Assembly (NCBI GenBank): GCA_017398335.1
Contig: JAFQGK010000018.1
Coordinates: 1-64,000 of the forward strand
Direction of reading: 5' to 3'
Length of the DNA stretch: 64,000 bases
Origin: Bacteroidales bacterium
Lineage (GTDB): Bacteria; Bacteroidota; Bacteroidia; Bacteroidales; UBA932
Shown piece by piece: positions 8,421 to 16,217 of the stretch. The notes beneath the pieces are model-generated. The model did not search any database and was not told where the DNA came from. It saw nothing but the letters and a program-made list of their open reading frames with translations. The position numbers were made by a program, and so were the translations under genes. How positions within the stretch are numbered: the first letter of the stretch is position 1; each line of letters opens with the position of its first letter.

Positions 8421-8445
8421 GTCATCCCCGGCTTGACCGGGGATC
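8421..8445. repeat. REP-like palindrome, direct member of a pair
   Basis: The stem ATCCCCGG / CCGGGGAT (8424-8431 and 8437-8444) closes the loop CTTGA, the exact complement of the loop in the 8275-8300 element. It directly follows the tandem 20-mers and shares their first bases. Confidence 0.75.
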
Positions 8446-8464
8446 TTTGTTGATACGACATTTG

Positions 8465-8494
8465 TGTCAAAAATATCGCATTTTTATCAAAAAT
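8465..8494 (+). promoter_or_regulatory. Direct repeats upstream of the GH88 gene, possible operator
   Basis: TGTCAAAAAT at 8465-8474 and TATCAAAAAT at 8485-8494 are direct repeats with a 20-base period. They end where the -33 region of the promoter at 8517-8524 would lie. Placement and geometry would suit an AraC-type HTCS operator, but this is inference. Confidence 0.35.
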
Positions 8495-8516
8495 GTGGAG
8501 GTTCGGCAAATATTAA

Positions 8517-8524
8517 TATATTTG
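8517..8524 (+). promoter_or_regulatory. Putative -7 box for the GH88 gene
   Basis: TATATTTG matches TAnnTTTG and lies 38 bases before the chosen ATG at 8562. It also argues against the alternative ATG at 8532, which would be nearly leaderless. Confidence 0.5.
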
Positions 8525-8561
8525 CTAGAACATGCAGATATCATATCAAAATCACATAATT

Positions 8562-9731
8562 ATGAAAAAACCATTAATCCTATTGTTTGCTGCTGTTCTG
8601 GCGGTTTCTTGTCAGGAATCCATGAAGCAGCTTACAGACCGTGTTTTCGAAGTAGCTGAATACCAGTTCACTGAAATGGATAAGACTCTTACGGATACAA
8701 ACGTTCCAAAGTCGACCAGATTCGGAGTGCTTGTCCCTTCAGAGACCAAGAGCTGGACATCCGGTTTCTATCCGGGCAGTCTCTGGTATGTGTATATGTA
8801 CACCGGCAACGAGAACACAAAGGTTCTTGCTGAGAAAAACACAGAGAAACTCTACATCGAGACCCAGAGAGTCCGCAGTCATGACATCGGTTTCATGGTC
8901 AACTGCAGCTACGGTAACGCGCTCCGTATTACCGGAGACGAGAAATATCGCGAGCCTTACATCAACGCGGCGAAACTTCTGACCACCCGCTTCAATCCTA
9001 CAGTAGGACTGACACAGAGCTGGAATATCACTCCTTCACGCAAACAATGGAAGTTTCCGGTGATCATTGACAATATGATGAATCTTGAGCTTCTTACCCA
9101 GGCTCACAAGATGAGCGGCATCGATTCTCTTCTCACGGTAGCCGTTACTCATGCAAATACAACGATGAAGAACCATTTCCGTCCGGACTATACAACATGG
9201 CATGTCGTGGATTATGATCCGGAGACAGGTGACATCAGAATGAAGGTGACACACCAGGGTTATTCGGACGACTCTGCATGGTCAAGAGGTCAGGCATGGG
9301 CTGTGTACGGCTACACAATGATGTTCCGTGAAGTCGGTGACGAGGCTTATCTCGCTCTGGCAGAGAATATTGCAAGAATGCTTCTTGACAGGCTGCCTGA
9401 AGATGGTATTCCATATTGGGATTTCGATTCTCCAGACATCCCTGATGCCCAGCGCGATGCTTCCGCAGGAGCCATCATGGCGTCAAGCTTTATCGAGCTC
9501 GCGGGCTACACTCAGGACAAGGCCCTCTCAAAGGTGCTTATGGAAATGGCTGAGACACAGATCCGCACCCTTGCTTCACCTGAGTATCTCGCAGAAAAGG
9601 GTAGAAACGGATTCTTCCTCCTCAAGCATAGCGTAGGCTCATATCCAAGCGACACGGAAGTCAATGTACCTTTGACCTACGCTGACTACTACTTCCTTGA
9701 GGCACTTCTCAGATATAACGGCAAACTTTAA
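8562..9731 (+). CDS. Glycoside hydrolase family 88 unsaturated glucuronyl hydrolase, lipoprotein
   Basis: GH88 enzymes hydrate the 4,5-unsaturated uronic acid left at the non-reducing end by polysaccharide lyases and release it. The 389-residue protein has a lipobox at Cys17 (AVSCQE). The two acidic residues expected in the family are visible: Asp108 in SHDIGF and Asp170 in VIIDNMMNLELL, separated much as in the characterised Bacillus enzyme. Further GH88 signatures are SWTSGFYPGSLW and DDSAWSRGQAWAVYGY. The start at 8562 gives a clean signal peptide. It is the first enzyme gene of the polysaccharide locus and implies that a lyase acts upstream of it. Confidence 0.93.
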   Translation: MKKPLILLFAAVLAVSCQESMKQLTDRVFEVAEYQFTEMDKTLTDTNVPKSTRFGVLVPSETKSWTSGFYPGSLWYVYMYTGNENTKVLAEKNTEKLYIETQRVRSHDIGFMVNCSYGNALRITGDEKYREPYINAAKLLTTRFNPTVGLTQSWNITPSRKQWKFPVIIDNMMNLELLTQAHKMSGIDSLLTVAVTHANTTMKNHFRPDYTTWHVVDYDPETGDIRMKVTHQGYSDDSAWSRGQAWAVYGYTMMFREVGDEAYLALAENIARMLLDRLPEDGIPYWDFDSPDIPDAQRDASAGAIMASSFIELAGYTQDKALSKVLMEMAETQIRTLASPEYLAEKGRNGFFLLKHSVGSYPSDTEVNVPLTYADYYFLEALLRYNGKL

Positions 9732-9741
9732 ATACAATAAT

Positions 9742-9897
9742 ATGAAAACAAATGATTTAATGGGACACATCGTGTATGAGTCACCTGTAGTGATTTATCA
9801 CGAGATTCAATGCGAAGGCGTATTGTGTCAGAGTCTTGGAGATGGCAAGACTGGTGGATTCGATGATTTTACATTTGACGAAGAAGATTCATTTTAA
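9742..9897 (+). CDS. Small 51-residue acidic peptide of unknown function
   Basis: The ATG at 9742 lies 10 bases after the GH88 stop and the ORF ends 10 bases before the next gene. The peptide has no signal sequence. It has an N-terminal YESPVVIYHEIQCEGVLC part with two Cys and a Gly/Asp-rich acidic tail ending DEEDSF. Tiny proteins with a Y-x-P start and a Gly/Asp-rich end are often seen beside surface-protein genes in Bacteroidales, which matches the fimbrillin-like neighbour; that resemblance is from memory, not a search. The intact frame and tight spacing support a real gene. Confidence 0.6.
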   Translation: MKTNDLMGHIVYESPVVIYHEIQCEGVLCQSLGDGKTGGFDDFTFDEEDSF

Positions 9898-9907
9898 ACG
9901 GAAAGCT

Positions 9908-12085
9908 ATGAAGAAAATGTTATCGGCAGCTTTAGTCGTATCGATGATGGCTGCAGCATGTACAAAGGAAAATCCTGTTCAGGATGGAAGTAATCTTCAG
10001 GTTCTTCCGAATGGAGATGAAAAATGTTTTGTTGCGGATTTTAATGATGAGACACCAGTCAAGACGGTGCTCGTACCGCAGGAAAAGACCGCTTCTGTTG
10101 AGTGGCTTGCAGGGGATAAGGTGAGCATATTTGCCGGAGAAGGTAACTATCTGTATAAGGCTGCATCTGCAGGACAATCTACAACTCTGGTACCGGAAGG
10201 ACAGTCGGCAGGAACAGCAGAGGTATATTATGCAGTCTATCCTTACAATGAAGCAGCAACAGTTTCAGGAGCTGTTGTAAGTACAGAACTCCCTGTAAAT
10301 CAGACAGGAGTGAAGGGAAGCTTCACAACTCATCTTGCAGTCGCTTCTTCAACCGGAACAAACATGACTTTCAAGAATGTCTGTGGTCTTGTCAAGGTGA
10401 ATATTGCTTCAGACAATGTCACAAGCATTGAGTTCAAGGGAAATTCTGGAGAAATCGTAGCAGGTCCGGTAAATATTACTGTTTCAGAAGGTGAACCGAC
10501 ATATGCGCCGGCAGAAGGCTCGACAGCGACAGCTGTTGTGATGACTCCGGCTTCAGGATCGGTATTTGAACCGGGAGACTATTATTTTGCAGTTCTTCCT
10601 CAGAGCTTTACTGCAGGTTTTACTGTAACTTCATACAAGAATGACGGTAGAAAAGTTGTCCGCGTGGCTAATCCTAAAGATGAAAGCGGAATCGCTGTCG
10701 GCCGTGCAAAGATTGTAACAGGTAAGTCCTTTGGCATCTCAGGTCTTGGTACAGAGGCAAGCCCTTATGTCATCATGACTGCTCAGGATATGGTGGATAT
10801 GAAGGATCTGACAGATCTGACTGCTCCTACTTATTTCAAGATAGGAGACAACATTGATATGGCAGGTGTTACTGCATGGGAGGCTGTGAACAGTGTTGCG
10901 GCAGCAGACCAGATAGCTGAGATTCATATTGACGGTAACAATAAGACTATCAGCAATTTTGCTCCTACAACAGTAACCGGTCTTCCTTCTCTCTTCGGTG
11001 TCATCGTCGGTTCTTGCAAGGACCTCACGGTAACAGATGCTGTGATAAACTTCCCGGAAGTGTCACATACAGCAATTCTTGCTTCATATATCGGATATTA
11101 CGATGGAACCGCCAAGCTCTCTGCAACAGTTGATAACGTCCATGTTGCCGGTTCTGTGACCGGACTTAAGGTTGTCGGAGGATTTGGAGGAGTTGTCGTC
11201 TCTTCAACAATCACCAACAGTACCGCTGCAGCAGATGCTACAATCCCTGCGGGTTCTGAATATTATGCAGGTGGATTTGCCGCTCAGGCTAATGGAGCGG
11301 TGACCTTCAGAAATTGCAGCGCGTCAGGTGATGTATCAAGCTCTTATCGTAGAGTTTCCGGCTTTTGTGGTGGTACTTCAGAGAGCAATTATATTACAGG
11401 TGAAGAGGGCAAGATTGTGTTTGAGAACTGCTTTTCTACAGGAAATATAGATGGAAAATACCCTGTAGGAGGATTGTTCGGAGAATTAAAGACAGTAGAT
11501 GCCTTGCATTTCAAGAATTGCTACGCAACAGGTTCCATTATATGCGAAAGGCAGACAGGCGGTCTCTTGGGTCTGGTAAATAAGGCTTCCGCTTCAGTTG
11601 TGATGGAGAACTGTTATTATACAGGAAGTACAATAGAGGGAAAAGTTGCGCCTACTGGTTCAAATGAAACAAACATCGGAGGCCTGGTCGGCTATATTGC
11701 AGCAGGTAACAGCACATCCATCAAGAACAGCTTTGCTGTAACTACTTTGGTCGGCTCAACCAAGAAGGGCTATGTAGGAGGAGTCCTTGGATGTACGAAA
11801 GCAGGATCGACGATCATAGAAAACTGCTATGCAGATTGTAGCATGGACGCAACATTCCCAGGTGGTATAATTGGTTATAATACAGCGGCAACAACAACTG
11901 TCAAGGACTGTACATATGCGGGTTCAGGTGCAACAGCTATCTGTGCTGGCGGAACAGCTGTTACAGAAGAGGGAACAAATTCAATCGTCGAGGAGGATCT
12001 GACAGCAACTCAGATTGCCACAAAGCTTGGCTGGGGCTCAAACGAGGCCTGGGATCTCACAGGTGATTCACCGAAGCTCAAATAA
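9908..12085 (+). CDS. Fimbrillin-like surface lipoprotein with GLUG repeats
   Basis: The 725-residue protein has a lipobox (MMAAACTKE). Residues ~45-270 look like the fimbrillin/Mfa-like fold (VEWLAGDKVSIF, YYAVYPYNE, PGDYYFAVLPQSF). The C-terminal ~300 residues hold about seven GLUG-type repeats built on GG(L/F)xG ... (F/I)xNCYAxG (for example VGGLFGELK with FKNCYATGSI), predicted to form a beta-helix. I infer a surface-exposed adhesin or glycan-binding protein of the locus. The start at 9908 gives the signal peptide; a terminator follows at 12104-12142. Confidence 0.82.
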   Translation: MKKMLSAALVVSMMAAACTKENPVQDGSNLQVLPNGDEKCFVADFNDETPVKTVLVPQEKTASVEWLAGDKVSIFAGEGNYLYKAASAGQSTTLVPEGQSAGTAEVYYAVYPYNEAATVSGAVVSTELPVNQTGVKGSFTTHLAVASSTGTNMTFKNVCGLVKVNIASDNVTSIEFKGNSGEIVAGPVNITVSEGEPTYAPAEGSTATAVVMTPASGSVFEPGDYYFAVLPQSFTAGFTVTSYKNDGRKVVRVANPKDESGIAVGRAKIVTGKSFGISGLGTEASPYVIMTAQDMVDMKDLTDLTAPTYFKIGDNIDMAGVTAWEAVNSVAAADQIAEIHIDGNNKTISNFAPTTVTGLPSLFGVIVGSCKDLTVTDAVINFPEVSHTAILASYIGYYDGTAKLSATVDNVHVAGSVTGLKVVGGFGGVVVSSTITNSTAAADATIPAGSEYYAGGFAAQANGAVTFRNCSASGDVSSSYRRVSGFCGGTSESNYITGEEGKIVFENCFSTGNIDGKYPVGGLFGELKTVDALHFKNCYATGSIICERQTGGLLGLVNKASASVVMENCYYTGSTIEGKVAPTGSNETNIGGLVGYIAAGNSTSIKNSFAVTTLVGSTKKGYVGGVLGCTKAGSTIIENCYADCSMDATFPGGIIGYNTAATTTVKDCTYAGSGATAICAGGTAVTEEGTNSIVEEDLTATQIATKLGWGSNEAWDLTGDSPKLK

Positions 12086-12103
12086 GCAGAGTAAATCTAT
12101 AAT

Positions 12104-12142
12104 AAAAATGACGTGTCGCTCTTTGGTGACACGTCATTTTTT
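12104..12142. terminator. Bidirectional rho-independent-type terminator
   Basis: A 14-bp perfect stem (AAAAATGACGTGTC / GACACGTCATTTTT) with a 10-base loop is flanked by A and T runs. It lies between two convergent genes and can serve both. Confidence 0.85.
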
Positions 12143-12183
12143 ATGTCCGGCGATGGCCGGAAACGGTGAAATCTATAAGTGTT

Positions 12184-14130
12184 TTATTGCATCTTGTTCC
12201 AGCCGTAATCCAATGTCTTGAAAGCCTTAGGGCGCTTCATACTTTCTGTGTAAACGTTTCCGTGGCAGTCGGTTACCTTGATTTCCAGGGTGGATGTCGG
12301 AGAAGATGCAGTAGCTTTGAACATATGCCAGGTAACATGTGTAAGATGACCGGCATCTTCTCCCCTTCTATACCTCTCGTAAGTGTATGCAAGCATATGA
12401 AGAGGGTCGTAATCAGCGACTTTTGTCACGGTTAAAGGAGTGCCGTTTTCGAACACTTCCACCTTCCAGTTGTAGTCATAGTTCCATACGTTGAGGTATA
12501 CCTCGTTTGCCGTGCTCTCTCCTGACCAGGTCTTGGTACGTGCATCCCACTCCTTGCTGTCTGCTTCGTTGAGACTAGGAAGGAGTTTCTCCCTGCTGAG
12601 GTTTATCTGGTTCCTGTCGTATGAATAGAACTGTCTGTTGATGTTGAACTTGGTACCTTTATATTGCCATTTGATGTCGTTTCCATTCACTTTCAGTACG
12701 GTGTATCCGCCGGGAACGCCGTCTGAAGCAATGTTTGCCTCAATATTATATACTCCTGTAACCCACCAGCATGCGCATACAGCTCCTGCATTATGTTCAT
12801 AAATGCTGTTCTTTGTCAAAGTGTTGTCTATTGTATACATCTGGTGTGTGTGTCCTGTGAAGATATGGACTGTAGTGAAATCGTCAAGGATATCTTCAAG
12901 CTGTGAAGCGCTGGATGCCATCATTGCATAGTTCGGAGTCTTCCCTGTTCCTGGGTTCGCGAACATCTGCGCGTGCATGCTGACAATGATAGGGGTGTCT
13001 TTAGACACGTGCGAAAGATCCTTTTTCAGCCAGTCAAGCTGCTCCTGAACGAGATTGTTGGTGTAGGTCGCATTCTTTCCCGTACCCGGATTTGCGCAAT
13101 CGATGTCGTCAAGGACAACGCCATGGACCTTTCCAAGATTATATGAATAATAACTTGGACCGATGTTCTGTTTGTATTTCGCCATTGTAGCGAAGTCTCC
13201 GCTTTCCCAAAGGTCATGGTCGTGGTTTCCCGGTGTCTGGAAGAAAGGCAGTCCGGTAAGTGGCTTCATCTCCTCTATGTACTCTGGGAAACTGTAGTTG
13301 TTATCCACCCAGTATCTGTCCCAGACCATGTCTCCGAGTGTCAGGCCATAGATGTTTCCGCCATTGGCCGTTACAAAGTCTTTGACGTCTTCCAGGAAGT
13401 GACTGAACTGTTCCCTGTCATTGAATCGGTTGGCAAGGTGGATGTCTCCGCAGATCAGCATTGTGTAGTTGTCCGGATTCTGCACCTCCTTCAGCTCGAA
13501 ATCCACTCTTTCAGCAGCGCTGGCGCTCTTTGTGAGATACTTGTGTATCTGAGGGAACACGACATTCAGTGGCACTTCATAGCCCCTTGGGACAGAAACG
13601 AATACATAACCATGTTTCTTTTTGGAACTCAGCTGGTAGACTCCGTTCTTGTCTGTAACAGCGGTCTCTACACCATCAGAAACCACAACACCCTCAATGC
13701 CTTTGTCCCCGCAGGCAACCCTTCCGTAGACAGAACTGCCTCCTTCCGGATGAATACCATCGTCCTTTACATTGAAAGTCAGCTTGGTTGTTCCAAGGCT
13801 TAGTACTTCCAATCCTCGCTGAACTGATACCTTGTGCTGTCCTTCCTTGGCTCCACTGTAAAGCTCTACCGTCACTTTTGCAGACGTTACTGAAAGAATC
13901 TTGCAGAATTTCTGTCCCGCAGGACCATCAAGAATGATAAGGTCTGTCTTTAACGGTGCTTTACCTTCGACAACTCCGAATTCAATGCTTTTGGCATCTT
14001 CTTCTATAGTTATTTCAGAAGGAATATCAAGCCTGACATCAAAACCGGAACCGGCCTGAGGGTTTTCTTCCGGAGTGCATCCAACAAGAAAAACTGCAAG
14101 CGCAGAAAAAATTAAAAGAAGTCTTTTCAT
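12184..14130 (-). CDS. Calcineurin-like phosphoesterase lipoprotein (paralogue 1)
   Basis: The 648-residue lipoprotein (lipobox FLVGCTPEE) has an N-terminal beta domain with a carboxypeptidase-regulatory-like part (GIEGVVVSDGVETAVTDKNG). A calcineurin-type metallophosphatase core follows with GDIH, GDMVWD, GNHDH, SMHAQ and GHTHQ, the full set of dinuclear metal ligands, then a C-terminal beta domain. This matches the MetallophosN / Metallophos / MetallophosC layout of Bacteroidota. It would cleave a phosphoester in the periplasm or at the surface; the substrate is unknown. The ATG at 14130 is 7 bases past the stop of its paralogue. Confidence 0.88.
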   Translation of the reverse strand: MKRLLLIFSALAVFLVGCTPEENPQAGSGFDVRLDIPSEITIEEDAKSIEFGVVEGKAPLKTDLIILDGPAGQKFCKILSVTSAKVTVELYSGAKEGQHKVSVQRGLEVLSLGTTKLTFNVKDDGIHPEGGSSVYGRVACGDKGIEGVVVSDGVETAVTDKNGVYQLSSKKKHGYVFVSVPRGYEVPLNVVFPQIHKYLTKSASAAERVDFELKEVQNPDNYTMLICGDIHLANRFNDREQFSHFLEDVKDFVTANGGNIYGLTLGDMVWDRYWVDNNYSFPEYIEEMKPLTGLPFFQTPGNHDHDLWESGDFATMAKYKQNIGPSYYSYNLGKVHGVVLDDIDCANPGTGKNATYTNNLVQEQLDWLKKDLSHVSKDTPIIVSMHAQMFANPGTGKTPNYAMMASSASQLEDILDDFTTVHIFTGHTHQMYTIDNTLTKNSIYEHNAGAVCACWWVTGVYNIEANIASDGVPGGYTVLKVNGNDIKWQYKGTKFNINRQFYSYDRNQINLSREKLLPSLNEADSKEWDARTKTWSGESTANEVYLNVWNYDYNWKVEVFENGTPLTVTKVADYDPLHMLAYTYERYRRGEDAGHLTHVTWHMFKATASSPTSTLEIKVTDCHGNVYTESMKRPKAFKTLDYGWNKMQ

Positions 14131-14137
14131 ATGATTA

Positions 14138-16075
14138 TCAATAAGTTCTATATTCTTCAATGCTGAAAGGACGAGGTCGTTTCATCTGCTCTGTATAGAC
14201 ATTCCCGAAACGGTCGGTTACAGTGATGTCAAGAGTCGAGTTAGGAGAGCTTGCGACAACTTTGTACATATGATAGTTGTGTGCTCCATCTGAGCTGGTG
14301 TTGCTGTTCTGCCTCTTTGCTAAAGCCGTGTGCAGGTAGAGAGGGTCGGTACATTTGAGACGCTCAACCTTAAGTGCAAATCCGTTTTCCTTCACCTCTA
14401 CATTCCAGTCATAGTCCGCGTTCCAGACATTGATATATACCTCATTTTCAACACCTGGTGTAAGCCAGTACTGAGCAGATGCGATATATTCATCCTTATG
14501 CTTTTGTGTTGCGTTAGGAACCTGTGTTTCCGGACTCAGGTCGATCATGTTCCTGTCATATGTACGGAACTGGGTCGTGATAGGAAGATCGACGCCTTTA
14601 TATTGCCATGTTACATCCTTGCCGTTGACTTTCACAACGTGATATCCTCCCGGTGCACCGTCTTTCGCAATATGGATTCCTGGAGAAAGATATCCGCTGA
14701 CCCACCATGCTGCGCACACGGCTCCTGCATTGTGTTCATAGGTGTTTTCATCCTTGACATTCCACATGAGATGTGAGTGGGCGCTGAATACATGCGCTTC
14801 CTTATATGCATTAAGAAGGGTGTGCAGTTCCTCGCCATCGTCCATGTTGAATCCGCTGGAGTAGCTCTTTGTTCCAGGATTGTTATGCCATACAGAATGC
14901 ATAAATGCGAAGACGACCTTGTCTTTAGACACATAGGAAAGATCCTTTTTCAGCCATTCCATCTGCTCTGTGCCAAGTTTGACCTCGTATTTGTGGGTGT
15001 TGAAGCTGCCCACATTGGCTGTGGTTATACAGGCAATGTTGTCAAGACAAACTAAATGCACATTTCCTATATTGAAAGAAAAGTAGTTAGGGCCGAGATT
15101 CTCCCTGTATTCTATGACTGCTCCTTCTTCCGTGTTGTATGCTATGCTATGGTCATGATTTCCGATGGTCTGGAAGACAGGAAGGCCGTTAAGACGCTTC
15201 AATTCTTCCTTATACTCCAGGAATCCGAAGTTGTTTGGAATCCAGAACTGGTCGTGTACCATGTCACCGAGGGTTACAGCGTAGAACACTTCGCTTTGAT
15301 GTTCGGATATGTATTTGTTTATGTCATCAGCAAAACGAGGGAACTGTGCAAGGTCATTGTGTCTTCTCGCAAGATGAATATCTCCGAATACCAGAAGGTT
15401 GAAAGCTGTCTGGTCACGGGAGGTAGTCAGTTCGAAGTCATGCCTTTCAGGAGCAGATGCACTCTTCGCAGTGTATTTGTAGAATTGTGGTAAAGAGGTA
15501 TCTGTCGGTACGTTGTAGCCACTTGGTACGGAAACGAATACGTATCCGTACTTCTTTTTGGATGCGAGCTGGTACACACCGTTCTTGTCGGTGACCGTTA
15601 CTTCTATTCCGTCGGAAACTACAACACCTTCGATTCCCTTACCGTTGCACTGAACCTTGCCGTATATAGTGCTTCCGGCGCCAGGCCTTACAAGTTCATC
15701 GTCCGCCAATTCTTTCAGAGATATTTTTGTCGATCCAAGATATTTAACTTCCAGACCTCTCTGGATGGAAATCTTGTGCTGACCGGCTTTCAGGCCGTCG
15801 TAAAGTTCTGCTTTTACGGAAGAAGTAGTCACAGAGAGTATCTTGCAGAACTTCTGACCGGCAAGGCCTTCAAGAATCATTATGTCGCTTTGCTTCGGAG
15901 CCTTGCCTTCCAGAACGGCGAACTCAATGGATGAAGCGTCTGCTTCAACAATAATTTCAGCAGGAATGTCAAGTCGGACGTCAAAGCCGTTGTCGCCTGC
16001 AGGGTTCTCCTCCGGTGTGCAGCTGAAGAATGCCAGCACTAAAAGAGGAAAAACATAGTGTAAAATAGATTTCAT
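14138..16075 (-). CDS. Calcineurin-like phosphoesterase lipoprotein (paralogue 2)
   Basis: This 645-residue tandem paralogue of the gene at 12184-14130 has the same three-part layout and near-identical N-terminal stretches (GFDVRLDIP, AGQKFCKILSVT, GIEGVVVSDG). It keeps GDIH, GDMVHD, GNHDH and FMHSV, but the GHTH motif reads SAHSHL: both His remain while the Gly is Ala. The lipobox is LAFFSCTPEE. The ATG at 16075 gives a clean signal; an in-frame codon at 16099 would sit inside the -7 box at 16097-16104. The two copies arose by tandem duplication and have diverged. Confidence 0.88.
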   Translation of the reverse strand: MKSILHYVFPLLVLAFFSCTPEENPAGDNGFDVRLDIPAEIIVEADASSIEFAVLEGKAPKQSDIMILEGLAGQKFCKILSVTTSSVKAELYDGLKAGQHKISIQRGLEVKYLGSTKISLKELADDELVRPGAGSTIYGKVQCNGKGIEGVVVSDGIEVTVTDKNGVYQLASKKKYGYVFVSVPSGYNVPTDTSLPQFYKYTAKSASAPERHDFELTTSRDQTAFNLLVFGDIHLARRHNDLAQFPRFADDINKYISEHQSEVFYAVTLGDMVHDQFWIPNNFGFLEYKEELKRLNGLPVFQTIGNHDHSIAYNTEEGAVIEYRENLGPNYFSFNIGNVHLVCLDNIACITTANVGSFNTHKYEVKLGTEQMEWLKKDLSYVSKDKVVFAFMHSVWHNNPGTKSYSSGFNMDDGEELHTLLNAYKEAHVFSAHSHLMWNVKDENTYEHNAGAVCAAWWVSGYLSPGIHIAKDGAPGGYHVVKVNGKDVTWQYKGVDLPITTQFRTYDRNMIDLSPETQVPNATQKHKDEYIASAQYWLTPGVENEVYINVWNADYDWNVEVKENGFALKVERLKCTDPLYLHTALAKRQNSNTSSDGAHNYHMYKVVASSPNSTLDITVTDRFGNVYTEQMKRPRPFSIEEYRTY

Positions 16076-16096
16076 TTCCGTTTTGTTTTTATAAAA

Positions 16097-16104
16097 CAAA
16101 TATA
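16097..16104 (-). promoter_or_regulatory. Putative -7 box for the phosphoesterase pair
   Basis: The minus strand reads TATATTTG, a match to TAnnTTTG, 21 bases before the ATG at 16075. Confidence 0.5.
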
Positions 16105-16167
16105 AATTAAATCGCAGATAAAAGAAATTTGTGGTTTAATCGTTCTATTATTGCTCCGACCGTTTTA

Positions 16168-16197
16168 TTGAGGTTTGCGTGATATTGACGATTTTTG
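16168..16197 (+). promoter_or_regulatory. Putative promoter of the large polysaccharide-locus operon
   Basis: TTG at 16168-16170, a 19-base spacer and GATTTTTG at 16190-16197 match the -33/-7 pattern with one mismatch in the first T of the -7 box. It is 20 bases before the ATG at 16218. Confidence 0.4.
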
Positions 16198-16217
16198 TAA
16201 AAAATAATAAATGCCAC

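Noticed and set aside
9742..9897. RiPP precursor with maturation cluster
   Set aside because: No radical SAM, YcaO, lanthionine synthetase, peptidase or exporter gene lies nearby; only the peptide itself is unusual.
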